Below, piece after piece: positions 1 through 9,260 of a DNA stretch of 43,984 bases (its first letter is position 1; each line of letters begins with the position of its first letter). The stretch covers positions 1-43,984 of the forward strand of contig CAIOSY010000123.1 in assembly GCA_903861075.1 (NCBI GenBank). The letters run 5' to 3'. The position numbers were made by a program, and so were the translations under genes. The DNA is from an uncultured Nitrosomonadales bacterium (GTDB lineage Bacteria; Pseudomonadota; Gammaproteobacteria; Burkholderiales; Gallionellaceae). The notes beneath the pieces were generated by a model. The model was given only the letters and a program-made list of their open reading frames with translations, was not told the DNA's origin and ran no database searches.

Positions 1-2
1 AA

Positions 3-125
3 GCGATTGCGGAGCAGTTACCCAAGGCAGACCCATGGCATATTCTGCTGAATCACATCGTCTCAAAAATAACGCACCGACCGCCACCAATTTACGCTCG
101 GATCTTCATCCTGGAAGGAGGTTAA
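3..125 (+). CDS. C-terminal end of an unrecognised protein (partial)
   Basis: Reading frame 3 is open from the window edge to a TAA at 123-125 and would give about 40 residues ending in IFILEGG. The frame has ordinary codon use and stops exactly where the convergent histidine kinase stops, a spacing typical of tail-to-tail genes. The other two forward frames are less convincing: one stops within about 50 bases, and the other runs into the kinase gene. I recognise no family. It may be a chance open frame, because only 120 bases are visible. Confidence 0.3.
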   Translation, partial: AIAEQLPKADPWHILLNHIVSKITHRPPPIYARIFILEGG

Positions 126-1576
126 CTGCTTTTTTTAGGTTTATGGTAAGCACCTGAAGCCTGTCCGATGTCCGATCGTTGGGTGTATTTAAACATGATC
201 CTAAACAGCGTTCCCTTCTTTTCGGCACCCGCCAATATGCTCACTAACGCGTGATGCCGATCACAAATTTCTTGCACAATCGACAACCCGAGCCCGCACC
301 CGTCCTGATGACTACCCAGTAACCGATAGAATCGTTTAAACACATTTTTACGCTCGGCCTCTGGAATTCCCGGGCCATTGTCCTCTATTTCCAGAACCAC
401 ATTTTCATTGATACGTGCGACTCTCACGGTCACTCGCCCGCCTTCCGGGGTATAGCGCAACGCATTATCAATCAAATTGCCAAGCATTTCATGCAGCAGG
501 GCTGAATAGCCCTCTATGCTGCAATCGCCCACCCCGCGCTCGAAACCCAAATCAATTTTTTTATGCAAGGCCTTGGGCACCCAATATTCTGTACAGTTTC
601 TTACTAAAGAACCCAAGTCAAATTCAGTCTGAGCGGTATAATTTTCCCGGCCCGGCTCCGCGCGTGCCAGCATAAGCAATTGATTACCCAGATGCGCAGC
701 ATGATCGGCTGCCCGGCGCATTTGCATCAGCGAATGTTGAATCTCCACAGAGTCAGTCAGACATAACGCCAACTCCGCTTGCGCCTTGAGTCCTGCAAGC
801 GGGGTACGCAACTGATGGGCGGCGTCAGCAACAAAGTTTTGTTGAAGTCGCAACGCATCGCCTAAACGAGCCATTAAACCATTGAAACCTCGAATCAAGG
901 GCTGTAACTCAAGGACAACCTGTTGTTCGGGCAAAGGGCTCAAATCCTGAGCTGAACGCCGTGTCAATTCATCTTGCAATTTTAGTATAGGCCGCAAGCC
1001 GCGCCCCACCCCCCACCACATCATAAATCCCACAAAAATCGTCAATAACAGATGCAAAGGCAAAATATTCCACATCCATTCCCGAGCCCTTATATCGTGC
1101 AGCACCATAGTCTTCGCCACCACAATAATAACGCGACCGCTGGGCACATCACTCTCAGGAACAATGGCCGCCATCATACGCACCGGCTTCCCCTGATAAG
1201 TTGCTGCGTAATAGACGGACGTTTCACTCAAGGGTTCAGCCGGCATAGGCAGGTCAGCATTACCAAACCCAAAACCCTGCGCTTCGTCGGCAAGGAAGTA
1301 ATAAACCTGATCGTATTTTTCATCTGCGTTCAGCACATTCAAGGCGCCGCTATGCATCCTCATGATCACGCGCCCATTTTCAGTTCGTAATTGATCACGT
1401 AAGATCCGCCCTGCATTCATCAAGTACTGATCATGCCTGCGATCTGCACCATCAAGACCAAATTGATGTACCAAAACAACATTGAGCATCAATATAAGCC
1501 ACATTGGGATCAAAACCCATAACAACAATTTATGGCGCAAAGTCCTGGCATCAACGAACGAGGAAGAATGAATCAT
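122..1576 (-). CDS. Two-component sensor histidine kinase, TctE/QseC type
   Basis: 484 aa inner-membrane kinase. The N-terminal membrane segment is at about 16-38, followed by a periplasmic sensor region of about 130 residues resembling the 2CSK_N domain of TctE/QseC kinases. The second membrane segment is at about 170-190, then HAMP to about 243. The HisKA H-box has the phospho-acceptor His254 in HQLRTPL. The ATPase domain has the N-box with Asn367 and Asn371, the G1 box DNGPGI at 399-404 and GLGL at 428-431, so all catalytic motifs are intact. Its ATG overlaps the TGA of the upstream response regulator (ATGA at 1573-1576), so the two are translationally coupled. By family it autophosphorylates and passes phosphate to that regulator. 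The signal is unknown; TctE relatives respond to carboxylates and QseC relatives to metals or other signals, and the sequence does not discriminate. Confidence 0.9.
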   Translation of the reverse strand: MIHSSSFVDARTLRHKLLLWVLIPMWLILMLNVVLVHQFGLDGADRRHDQYLMNAGRILRDQLRTENGRVIMRMHSGALNVLNADEKYDQVYYFLADEAQGFGFGNADLPMPAEPLSETSVYYAATYQGKPVRMMAAIVPESDVPSGRVIIVVAKTMVLHDIRAREWMWNILPLHLLLTIFVGFMMWWGVGRGLRPILKLQDELTRRSAQDLSPLPEQQVVLELQPLIRGFNGLMARLGDALRLQQNFVADAAHQLRTPLAGLKAQAELALCLTDSVEIQHSLMQMRRAADHAAHLGNQLLMLARAEPGRENYTAQTEFDLGSLVRNCTEYWVPKALHKKIDLGFERGVGDCSIEGYSALLHEMLGNLIDNALRYTPEGGRVTVRVARINENVVLEIEDNGPGIPEAERKNVFKRFYRLLGSHQDGCGLGLSIVQEICDRHHALVSILAGAEKKGTLFRIMFKYTQRSDIGQASGAYHKPKKSS

Positions 1577-2238
1577 GTTTTTTCCAGCAAATAACCCAGT
1601 CCCCGCAAGGTGCGCACAGAGACATTCCCCTCTTCAATTTTTTTTCGCAACCTATGCACATAGACTTCAATCGCATTGATACTCATATCATCACCCAACG
1701 CAGACATCTGTTCGCTCAACAACTCCTTGCTTACAACACGCCCAACTCGCAGCATTAAAATCTCCAGAACGCTCAGCTCCCGTGCCGACAGCTCCACTGG
1801 CTCACCATTCAAAAAAGCACGATGACCTATCGTATCCAGACTCAAATCACCAACCTGTAATTGTGCGCTTACCGCAGACTGCCCCCGCCTCAACAACGCC
1901 CTTATCCTCGCCTCTAACTCAAGCAAATCAAATGGTTTAATCAGATAATCGTCCGCACCACGGTCCAGCCCCTGCACTCTATCCTCCACGCGATCTCGTG
2001 CGGTTAAAATTAACACGGGCACTTTGTCGTTGCGCTGACGTAAACGACCCAGTATTTCGCCTCCTTCCATATCAGGCAAACCCATGTCCAAAATAACCAG
2101 TTCATACTGATGCTTTTCCAACAGCGCATCGGCAAGCAGTCCATTTGTTTCGTGCGTCACCGTATGCTTTTCCCGCTGTAAAATACGAACCAACACATCC
2201 GCCAATACAGGATCATCCTCCACAATAAGTACACGCAT
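1573..2238 (-). CDS. OmpR/PhoB-family response regulator
   Basis: 221 aa DNA-binding regulator paired with the overlapping kinase. The receiver domain (1-115) has acidic residues EDD at 7-9, phospho-acceptor Asp51 in LDMGLPD, switch Thr79 and Lys101 in the IKPF motif, so it should be phosphorylatable. A winged-helix Trans_reg_C domain occupies about 125-221, with the VYVHRLRKK recognition region and RGLGY wing typical of TctD/QseB/PmrA-like regulators. It is the first gene of the pair and is separated from the upstream HD-GYP gene by 112 bases that probably contain its promoter. The target genes are not evident in this window. Confidence 0.92.
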   Translation of the reverse strand: MRVLIVEDDPVLADVLVRILQREKHTVTHETNGLLADALLEKHQYELVILDMGLPDMEGGEILGRLRQRNDKVPVLILTARDRVEDRVQGLDRGADDYLIKPFDLLELEARIRALLRRGQSAVSAQLQVGDLSLDTIGHRAFLNGEPVELSARELSVLEILMLRVGRVVSKELLSEQMSALGDDMSINAIEVYVHRLRKKIEEGNVSVRTLRGLGYLLEKT

Positions 2239-2350
2239 TTCTCATTCCTAAATTTTAAAAACTACGAATACCGTTATATTTCAACGTCAAATAGTGACAT
2301 GCGTCAGTTCTGTCCACGCCACAAAATATTGTCAGTACGGGAAATCTGAA

Positions 2351-3973
2351 CTATTGATATAGGGATATACCCGGAATATGACTTAAGTCGATATCTTCAA
2401 TAGACAGTTCGGGGAAAAATTTTTGACAATACTCAAGATAGATTTTTTCCCGAATAAAGACATCAAATACATCCGGATCAATATGGCCGCCTAGTTTCAT
2501 TTTAGCCAATATAGTAATTGATTCTGTCAGTGATTTGCCCTCTTTGTAGGGACGATCTATTGCTGTAAGCGCTTCAAAAATATCAGCTATCGCTAAAATC
2601 CTGGCCTGCAATGGCATTTGATTACCCATCAAACCTCGCGGATAACCTTTACCATCCATACGTTCATGATGCCCGCCCACATACTCCGGTACATTTTTTA
2701 AGTATTTAGGCCAAGGCAAAGCTTCAAGCATTTTTATAGAAAGTTCAACGTGACGGTTAATAATGCCGCGCTCACTCGCCGTCAGCGTACCAAAGGGTAT
2801 ATTCAAATTTTCAACTTCGTCTGCACTTAAGAACGCACGCCGCCTACCCTCACTGTCACACCATGAATACTGTGCAATTTGTACAACACGCAATCTATCT
2901 GCCTGACTCATTTTTTCAACACCCTGATTGCAACACCTTAAAAATTCCTGGTCACAATGCAACTGCTGCAAGTAAGCCTGATATTGCGCGCGCCTTTCAA
3001 CTTGATCACCCCCGCCACTTGCCAACTGCACTTTAAGCATATTGATTTCTGCATCACGCCTGAGTATCTCAAAGCGCGTATCAAGCAACTCAATGCGATC
3101 AAACAAAGTATGTAATTTAGTAGGCTTATCCACGACATGAACAGGGGTGGTAATTTTTCCACAGTCATGCAAAAGTCCTGCCATTTTTAACTCATGACGA
3201 TCCGCATCACTCATGACAAAACTACTCAACGGTCCCTGTGTGGTGCGGGAAACGGCCTCAGCCAACATCATCGTCAAAACTGGCACACGCTCACAATGTC
3301 CGGCAGTATAAGGCGACTTATCATCAATCGCTTTATTTATCAAATAGATAAAAGATTCGAATAGTTCCTCATTCTGTTTTACTAATCGAAAATTTGTCAA
3401 TGCAATCGCAGCCTGTGAGGCAAGCGATTCGACCAGTTGCTGATCATCAGCAGAAAAAGAGACGATAAGACCGCTCGCTTCATCCTGGGCATTGATGAGT
3501 TGCAACACCCCAATCACATCCTGCTCATGATTCATCATGGGCACAGTCAGAAATGAACGTGAACGATAATCATTCTTGATATCAAAAGCACGGGTGCCTG
3601 AAAAATCAAACTCATCCGACACATAGGCATCTTCGATATTGACAGTTTGCCTACTGAGCACTGCATGACTAACCACCATGGCATGATTGGGCAAGCCTGC
3701 CGCATCATATAAAGGGACCAGACCAAAATCCATCGGCGTACCCCGCTCGCCACCTATCGCAATATTCAGTGTGTCGGTTCGTACAATTTCAAAGCGCAAC
3801 GCACACTGCGTCGCATCTAATAGATAAATCGTACCCGCATCGGCATTAACAATTCGCTTAGCAGCCTCAAGTATCTTTTCCAGTAAATGACCCAGATTTT
3901 TCTGCCCGGACAGGGCAATACCAATCTCGTGAAGATCTTTAAGCTGACTAATCAATTTTGCATTCAACGTCAT
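2351..3973 (-). CDS. GAF domain plus HD-GYP cyclic-di-GMP phosphodiesterase-like protein
   Basis: 540 aa cytoplasmic protein. A GAF sensor domain covers about 15-198. The HD-GYP domain follows: His226 (TAGHCERV), the metal-binding HD pair at 269-270 followed by Lys273, His408, the signature HHERMDGKGYP at 435-445 and Asp464 (IADIFEALT). The catalytic set therefore looks complete, and the family hydrolyses c-di-GMP to pGpG or GMP. Unusually, about 110 extra polar residues (roughly 285-400) separate the HD pair from the next metal-ligand His, far more than in a compact HD-GYP. There are no membrane segments, so the input is probably a small intracellular ligand bound by GAF. It sits between the MBL-fold gene and the two-component system, all on one strand. 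Confidence 0.88.
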   Translation of the reverse strand: MTLNAKLISQLKDLHEIGIALSGQKNLGHLLEKILEAAKRIVNADAGTIYLLDATQCALRFEIVRTDTLNIAIGGERGTPMDFGLVPLYDAAGLPNHAMVVSHAVLSRQTVNIEDAYVSDEFDFSGTRAFDIKNDYRSRSFLTVPMMNHEQDVIGVLQLINAQDEASGLIVSFSADDQQLVESLASQAAIALTNFRLVKQNEELFESFIYLINKAIDDKSPYTAGHCERVPVLTMMLAEAVSRTTQGPLSSFVMSDADRHELKMAGLLHDCGKITTPVHVVDKPTKLHTLFDRIELLDTRFEILRRDAEINMLKVQLASGGGDQVERRAQYQAYLQQLHCDQEFLRCCNQGVEKMSQADRLRVVQIAQYSWCDSEGRRRAFLSADEVENLNIPFGTLTASERGIINRHVELSIKMLEALPWPKYLKNVPEYVGGHHERMDGKGYPRGLMGNQMPLQARILAIADIFEALTAIDRPYKEGKSLTESITILAKMKLGGHIDPDVFDVFIREKIYLEYCQKFFPELSIEDIDLSHIPGISLYQ

Positions 3974-4066
3974 GATAAAAAATCACACTAATCCTACATC
4001 AAACACAGATAAAATTATCACCTGCACGGAAGCAAACTCCCGGCGACCCGATGCTTTCATACCAGA

Positions 4067-4831
4067 TTAAAATGTAAACACCTGATCATGCAACAATTTT
4101 TTAGGTAAAAACCGACTCAAAGCAGCCTCTATTTCTGACATAATCAACTCGGATTTATATGGCTTTAAGTGCGTTATAAATATGTCTGCATGACCTGTAA
4201 ACTTGGCCAACTCACCTGCCAGCAACTTTGGACACAGGTGCAAGGACAAGATTGCCAATTCAATTTCATCATCAGCAAAAGCCGTTTCGATAATCAAATA
4301 ACGTAAATTCGAAAACTGGTTAACGACCGTCCACAAGCTATCATTAACATAGGTATCACCCGTAAATACCAAACTCGCCTGCCCGCTATCTATGTGATAC
4401 CCCACGGCAGGAACGGTATGAACCGCAGGGAGTGCAGTAATTTTTCGCCCTTGCAAATCAATCACTTCGCCTAGTTCGATCGACTGATAACGCATGACAG
4501 GCTGCGCGAGCGAGGGTATTTGGCTAAAATCCGGCCAGATTTTCCAGTTAAAAATATGCTGCTTGAGTATTTCCAAAATAGATTCTGTTGCATAGACGAT
4601 CACCGGGCGCGTGCGTACTTCAGCGACACTGTCCAACAGCAAAGGAAGATTACAGATATGATCCATATGAGAATGCGTAATGAACACATGATCGATATTA
4701 CGCAATTCAGCCAGACTCAGTCCATTTACGCCGGTACCCGCATCGATAAGAAGGTCGTGATCAATCAAAAAGGATGTCGTGTGTAGATTATTACCTATCC
4801 CCCCACTACAGCCCAATACTCTGAGTTTCAT
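4067..4831 (-). CDS. Metallo-beta-lactamase-fold hydrolase, cyclic-nucleotide phosphodiesterase (class II)/RNase Z-like
   Basis: 254 aa. The MBL metal site is complete: THSHMDH (His53, His55, Asp57, His58), His138, Asp159 in FTGDT and a late His221 in ITHLKP. The short N-terminal strand MKLRVLGCSGG and the wide spacing of the ligands resemble RNase Z/PDE1-type enzymes, which cut phosphodiesters in RNA or 3',5'-cyclic nucleotides. It lacks the exosite expected of a true tRNA-processing RNase Z as far as I can see. The position beside a PP2C phosphatase and an HD-GYP protein favours a signalling phosphodiesterase, but this is inference and the substrate is unknown. Confidence 0.75.
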   Translation of the reverse strand: MKLRVLGCSGGIGNNLHTTSFLIDHDLLIDAGTGVNGLSLAELRNIDHVFITHSHMDHICNLPLLLDSVAEVRTRPVIVYATESILEILKQHIFNWKIWPDFSQIPSLAQPVMRYQSIELGEVIDLQGRKITALPAVHTVPAVGYHIDSGQASLVFTGDTYVNDSLWTVVNQFSNLRYLIIETAFADDEIELAILSLHLCPKLLAGELAKFTGHADIFITHLKPYKSELIMSEIEAALSRFLPKKLLHDQVFTF

Positions 4832-4958
4832 ATTTAAACACTCCGATTCGGGGAACGCCCCCGTCCGGGCTATCCTCCTGCGCTATTATGTTGCTTGATT
4901 TTCGCCCGCGTGTGTCACTCATAAAAATAAAGACCTTACACACAACACTTGCATCACA

Positions 4959-5780
4959 TTACTTTTTCAGCCAATAACATATTTTTTCAAATATGCTCAG
5001 CCTCGCATGGCAAGATTGCCTGACTTTGATCAGTATCACCGAAATATTATCACGCCCCCCCTGATCATTTGCAGCTTGAATCAATTGCTCGACGCCAAGC
5101 GTCAAATCATCCCGCGTTCGGTACAAGATAGACTGGATATTTAAATCTGAAATCATGTCGTTCAGCCCATCTGAACACAGAAGATAGACATCCTCTTGCT
5201 CGACGTCATGTACATGAATCTCCGGGGTGACTTCTGCTTCTATACCGACGGCACGTGTTACAAGATTTTTATATTGGGAATGGCGAGCACCCTCAACACT
5301 GATCATTCCACAATCAATCTGTTCCTGCAAAAAAGAGTGATCTCGGGTGAGCAACGCCAGATTTTTACCCCGTAAACGATACAAACGTGAATCGCCAACG
5401 TGACCTACGATGAGATGATCTACATAAAACAAGACGGAAACAAGCGTCGTGCCCATTCCATTCTGTTCAAGAACACGCCGGGCTTCTTGTAAAACAACCC
5501 GGTTTGCCTTACGTATGCTGCGATCAAGCAGATCAATCCGATATTTGACACCGTCTTCTGCGAGCTCCACAGCGTCAAGAGCAAGCCCCCGTGTCATTTC
5601 ATCACGTAGGCTTGTAACAGCAATACGACTGGCCACTTCACCCGCGTTATGACCGCCCATCCCATCCGCTAAAATAACGAATCTGCACTCGGCATCGACA
5701 CCCAGACTATCCTCATTGCACGTACGCACTCGTCCCAAATTGGTTCCAATGACAATTTCACGCGCGCCAGCCAATGTCAT
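4959..5780 (-). CDS. PP2C-family serine/threonine protein phosphatase
   Basis: 273 aa. The PPM-type motifs appear in order: CNEDSLG with the metal-binding acidic pair at 23-24, ADGMGGHNAGEVAS at 38-51, GMGTTL near 108, GHVGDSRLYR near 125, LLCSDGLND near 200 and GGRDNISVI near 242. It is a stand-alone bacterial PP2C of the PrpC/Stp class that removes phosphate from Ser/Thr in an Mn/Mg-dependent way. The final 15 residues (IFEKICYWLKK) look amphipathic and could be a membrane anchor. The start lies 8 bases after the universal stress gene, so co-expression is likely. No Ser/Thr kinase is visible in the window, so its partner must be elsewhere. Confidence 0.9.
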   Translation of the reverse strand: MTLAGAREIVIGTNLGRVRTCNEDSLGVDAECRFVILADGMGGHNAGEVASRIAVTSLRDEMTRGLALDAVELAEDGVKYRIDLLDRSIRKANRVVLQEARRVLEQNGMGTTLVSVLFYVDHLIVGHVGDSRLYRLRGKNLALLTRDHSFLQEQIDCGMISVEGARHSQYKNLVTRAVGIEAEVTPEIHVHDVEQEDVYLLCSDGLNDMISDLNIQSILYRTRDDLTLGVEQLIQAANDQGGRDNISVILIKVRQSCHARLSIFEKICYWLKK

Positions 5781-5788
5781 ACCCCAAG

Positions 5789-6214
5789 TTACTTAATCAA
5801 AAGCACAGGGCACTCGGTCAGATGCAACACCTTGCTTACCACGGAGCCTAACAATAACATTTGCAACCCCCCTTGCCCTTGCCGGCACATAACAATCTGA
5901 TCGACACACTGCTCACAGGCATAGTGTGCAATCGATTCGGCAGGCGTACCGACACTGATATGATAATGGTAAGGAAGTTGCGCTGCATCCAGGGCGTTGC
6001 GTGCCACCTGCATTGCCGCCATTCCCTGTTCAAGATAGTAATCGTTGACCGTTTCCTGGCTAATAAACAACTTCACATTACCCGTCGCAACTTTCCATTG
6101 CACATTCAACAACAGCAAGGAGAGGTTATCCCCAAAACTTTGCTGATGATGAATGACGTAGTCCACCGCGCGCTGTGCACTGGCTGAACCATCGAGTGGT
6201 ATGAGTACTTTCAT
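5789..6214 (-). CDS. Universal stress protein (UspA family)
   Basis: 141 aa single Usp domain. The N-terminus KVLIPLDGSASA carries the conserved Asp, and the C-terminal nucleotide loop has the ATP-binding pattern GQGG-LQMLLL-GSVVSKVL ending in CPVLLIK, so an ATP-binding UspFG/MJ0577-type member is likely rather than a non-binding UspA. The start has a good AAGGAG site about 5 bases upstream. It is tightly packed between terC (9-base gap) and the PP2C phosphatase (8-base gap), suggesting one transcript. Usp proteins bind nucleotides and modulate stress survival; the exact role here is unknown. Confidence 0.9.
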   Translation of the reverse strand: MKVLIPLDGSASAQRAVDYVIHHQQSFGDNLSLLLLNVQWKVATGNVKLFISQETVNDYYLEQGMAAMQVARNALDAAQLPYHYHISVGTPAESIAHYACEQCVDQIVMCRQGQGGLQMLLLGSVVSKVLHLTECPVLLIK

Positions 6215-6223
6215 TTTTGCTCC

Positions 6224-6961
6224 TTAGTCTTGCTTTTGCGATCCGGTAGAATGCCCGTCAAGTAAATCGACCGCGTTATCTGGGATTAGTTGCCTTTGCC
6301 CCAGCCACTTGCCGACAAGTAATACCAGCCCCGCACATACCACAGGCACGAGCACATGCAAGTAAGGTCGCGACTCTAGCAGTGACGCAAACAACGACTC
6401 AGAGACTAACATTTCTCCCGCCACATAGCCTAGTAATGCCCCACCGCCAAAAATCACATACGGAAAACGATCAATAACCTTTAGAACCAACTGGCTACTC
6501 CATGCAATCAGTGGAATACTAATCAGTAAGCCAAACACTAACAAGGGCACATTCCCTTGCGCTGCGGCCGCGACACCCAACACGTTATCCAGGCTCATCA
6601 CAAAATCAGCAACAATAATCGTCTTAATGGCGCCCAAAAGCCGCGCATCGGCCTTGATACTCCCTTCATCGTGCTCATCTTCGGGCAAAATCAATTTGAT
6701 ACCAATCCACAACAACAGCATGGCACCCACTAACTTCAGATAAGGCAAGGACAGCAGACTGACCGCAAAGAAAGTTAATACGATACGCAACACAACCGCA
6801 CCCGCCATACCGAACAAAATACCTTTTTTACGTTGTTCAGCGGGCAAGTTACGGCATGCTAGCGCAATCACCACCGCGTTATCGCCCGATAACAACAGGT
6901 CTATCATAATAATTTTCAGTACATCCACCCAAAATGAGGTGGTAAGAAACATATCCAGCAT
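6224..6961 (-). CDS. TerC/YjbE-family integral membrane protein, probable metal (Mn) exporter
   Basis: 245 aa with about seven hydrophobic helices. The family signatures are the acidic transmembrane motifs SGDNAVVIAL near 25-34 and MSLDNVLGV near 121-129, whose Asp and Asn residues are thought to contact metal. Length and motifs fit the YjbE/YkoY branch of TerC, linked in other bacteria to manganese efflux and metallation of exported proteins. The gene follows sucD after 57 bases and leads the terC-usp-PP2C group. I looked for a yybP-ykoY manganese riboswitch in front of it and found none. An alternative reading is a generic tellurite-resistance-like transporter. Confidence 0.85.
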   Translation of the reverse strand: MLDMFLTTSFWVDVLKIIMIDLLLSGDNAVVIALACRNLPAEQRKKGILFGMAGAVVLRIVLTFFAVSLLSLPYLKLVGAMLLLWIGIKLILPEDEHDEGSIKADARLLGAIKTIIVADFVMSLDNVLGVAAAAQGNVPLLVFGLLISIPLIAWSSQLVLKVIDRFPYVIFGGGALLGYVAGEMLVSESLFASLLESRPYLHVLVPVVCAGLVLLVGKWLGQRQLIPDNAVDLLDGHSTGSQKQD

Positions 6962-7018
6962 TTAAAACCCTTTAATTGGTAATTGGTAAGTGGCAGGTGA
7001 TTCATCACCCGCTACTGC
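6962..7018 (-). repeat. Operon spacer with a small hairpin and short direct repeats
   Basis: The 57 bases between sucD and terC hold a hairpin (GGTGA-TTCA-TCACC on the plus strand, near 6994-7008) followed on the sense strand by pyrimidine-rich sequence with a tandem AATTACC-like repeat. The style (ACTTACC/ATTACC tracts beside a palindrome) resembles the spacers before mreC and gcvP. No function is proven. Confidence 0.4.
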
Positions 7019-7906
7019 TTATTTACTAGCCCCTAGTATCTTCTGCATAACGCGACCCATTTCAGCAGGATTGCGGGTAATGTGTATGCCGCACTCTTCC
7101 ATCACAGCAAGCTTGGTATCTGCTCCCCCCTGTCCCCCTGAAATAATCGCACCTGCATGTCCCATACGTTTTCCCGCAGGGGCGGTAATACCTGCAATAA
7201 AACCAACTACCGGTTTTTTCATATTGTCTTTGATCCAGCGGGCACAGATTTCTTCATCACTACCACCAATCTCACCAACCATCACAACCGCATCCGTTTC
7301 AGGATCATCGTTAAAAAGTCGCAAAATATCTAGATGTTTCAAGCCATTGATAGGATCACCACCGATACCCACACAAGATGATTGACCATAACCCAAGGCC
7401 GTGAGCTGCCCGACCGCCTCATACGTCAAAGTACCTGAGCGCGACACCACACCAATACGACCCTTTTTATGAATATGTCCGGGCATAATGCCGATCTTGA
7501 TTTCGTCTGGCGTAATCAGCCCAGGACAATTAGGTCCGATCAACAAGGTGCGCTTGCCCTGCATCTTGTAACGAGTACGTATCATATCGTGGACAGGAAT
7601 TCCTTCCGTGATGCAAATCACCAGATCCAAATCCGCCTCGACCGCTTCATCAATGGCCGCTGCAGCATAAGCGGGAGGAACATAAATAACCGAAACGGTC
7701 GCGCCTGATTGCTGCTTCGCCTCAAGCACGCTGTTATAAATTGGCACCCCTTCAAAATTTTGACCGCCCTTATTAGGGGTCACGCCGGCGACAAAACAGT
7801 TCACCCCGTTGGCATAATTCAGACAACCTAAAGTGTGAAATTGACCGACTTTCCCCGTCATGCCCTGTGTCATCACTCTCGTATTTTTATCAATCAGTAT
7901 AGACAT
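7019..7906 (-). CDS. sucD: Succinyl-CoA synthetase (ADP/GDP-forming) subunit alpha
   Basis: 295 aa, the normal length for SucD. With SucC it interconverts succinyl-CoA and succinate with substrate-level ATP formation in the TCA cycle. It has the Rossmann CoA-binding domain (QGMTGKVG near 14-21), SRSGTLTYE near 155-163 and the phospho-histidine loop MGHAGAIISG with catalytic His250. It starts within the sucC stop codon (TAATG overlap at 7904-7908), giving obligate coupling and 1:1 expression. A GGGGGC-type Shine-Dalgarno lies inside the 3' end of sucC. Confidence 0.97.
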   Translation of the reverse strand: MSILIDKNTRVMTQGMTGKVGQFHTLGCLNYANGVNCFVAGVTPNKGGQNFEGVPIYNSVLEAKQQSGATVSVIYVPPAYAAAAIDEAVEADLDLVICITEGIPVHDMIRTRYKMQGKRTLLIGPNCPGLITPDEIKIGIMPGHIHKKGRIGVVSRSGTLTYEAVGQLTALGYGQSSCVGIGGDPINGLKHLDILRLFNDDPETDAVVMVGEIGGSDEEICARWIKDNMKKPVVGFIAGITAPAGKRMGHAGAIISGGQGGADTKLAVMEECGIHITRNPAEMGRVMQKILGASK

Positions 7907-9072
7907 TATTGCCCCCTCGCTGCAGCAACGACTTTTTGAGCGGCATCTGCCATGTCAGCCCCGGATATAATCGGCAAACCCGAATCGGCTAGAATTTTTT
8001 TCCCTAAGTCCACATTCGTGCCTTCTAAACGCACCACCAGCGGGACGGTCAATTTAACCTCACGCACTGCATCAACAATCCCCTCGGCAATCACATCGCA
8101 TTTCATAATACCGCCGAAAATATTTACCAATATCGCTTTGAGGCCAGGATTTTTCAGCATCAACTTAAAGGCTTCAGTCACTTTCTCACGTGTCGCACCT
8201 CCACCCACATCAAGAAAATTGGCTGGATTACCTCCGTATAGCTTAATAATATCCATCGTTGCCATCGCCAGTCCCGCGCCATTCACCAGGCAAGCAATAT
8301 CACCTTCCAGCGAGATATAACTCAAATCAAATTTAGAGGCCTCAATTTCCGCAGGATCTTCTTCATCCAAATCACGATAAGCCGTAATTTCAGGGTGACG
8401 GAACAAAGCGTTAGAATCGAAGTTAAACTTGGCATCCAGTGCAATCACTTTCCCTTCAGCCGTTAACACCAACGGGTTAATTTCGGCGAGCATCGCTTCC
8501 TTTTCGACAAATGCGCGATACAGGCCTTGAAACACCAGTACTGCCGCAGCAATAGACGCCTCGGGAATCCCTATTTGCCGAGCAGTATGCGCCGCATCCG
8601 TCTCACCCAAACCGAATACAGGATCAATACGCAGAGTATGAATTTTCTCGGGCGTATGTTTCGCGACTTCCTCGATTTCCATTCCCCCTTCACTACTTGC
8701 CAGCAACGCGACGCGCTGTGACTCGCGATCCACCACCATCCCCAGGTAGTATTCACGCTCGATCTGTGCCCCTTCTTCGACAAGCAGACGACGGACAACT
8801 TGACCTTCAACTCCCGTCTGATGAGTGACCAAATGCATACCTAAAATCGTCTGGGCTGCCACACGAACTTCATCTAGCGATTTAGCGACAATGACACCAC
8901 CGCCCTTACCTCGCCCCCCCGCATGAATTTGCGCTTTAACAACCCAAATCGCCCCTCCCAATTCCGTGGCTGCTGTAACAGCCTCAGCAACGTTAAAGCA
9001 AGCTAGCCCACGCGGAGTAGGAACGCCAAAGTGACGCAAAATTTCTTTACCTTGATACTCGTGAATTTTCAT
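7906..9072 (-). CDS. sucC: Succinyl-CoA synthetase subunit beta
   Basis: 388 aa, the full family length. The N-terminal ATP-grasp domain begins [13 protein letters not shown] and contains the glycine-rich loop [11 protein letters not shown] near 51-61, AEINPLVLT near 197-205 and LDAKFNFD. The C-terminal CoA-ligase domain has [23 protein letters not shown] and [16 protein letters not shown]. It provides the nucleotide-binding half of succinyl-CoA synthetase. It is the first gene of sucCD; the 188-base region upstream holds its promoter and the ppsR terminator. Confidence 0.97.
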   Translation of the reverse strand: MKIHEYQGKEILRHFGVPTPRGLACFNVAEAVTAATELGGAIWVVKAQIHAGGRGKGGGVIVAKSLDEVRVAAQTILGMHLVTHQTGVEGQVVRRLLVEEGAQIEREYYLGMVVDRESQRVALLASSEGGMEIEEVAKHTPEKIHTLRIDPVFGLGETDAAHTARQIGIPEASIAAAVLVFQGLYRAFVEKEAMLAEINPLVLTAEGKVIALDAKFNFDSNALFRHPEITAYRDLDEEDPAEIEASKFDLSYISLEGDIACLVNGAGLAMATMDIIKLYGGNPANFLDVGGGATREKVTEAFKLMLKNPGLKAILVNIFGGIMKCDVIAEGIVDAVREVKLTVPLVVRLEGTNVDLGKKILADSGLPIISGADMADAAQKVVAAARGQ

Positions 9073-9214
9073 AATGGATGATCACCCGAACGATACGCAT
9101 GCCATTTTTGCACGCAAACGCAATCTTACCCAATTATTAGCAGGGATGGGCGGGCATTTAATCCGATAGCACACCGAAAAACGATAAAATCCTCCTGAAA
9201 TCAAACTCGGCAAT

Positions 9215-9238
9215 CAAAAAAGCCCACATAAACCGGCT
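9215..9238 (-). terminator. Possible intrinsic terminator of ppsR
   Basis: On the minus strand, 22 bases after the ppsR stop, the sequence AGCCGGTTTATGTGGGCT is followed by TTTTTT. The AGCC/GGCT stem is only 4 bp with a wide loop, but position and T-tract fit a terminator separating ppsR from sucCD. Confidence 0.4.
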
Positions 9239-9260
9239 ATATTAAGCAACTACGCCTGCA

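Noticed and set aside
6962-7018. yybP-ykoY manganese riboswitch in front of terC
   Set aside because: The 57-base gap is too short and lacks the conserved loops; only a small hairpin is present.
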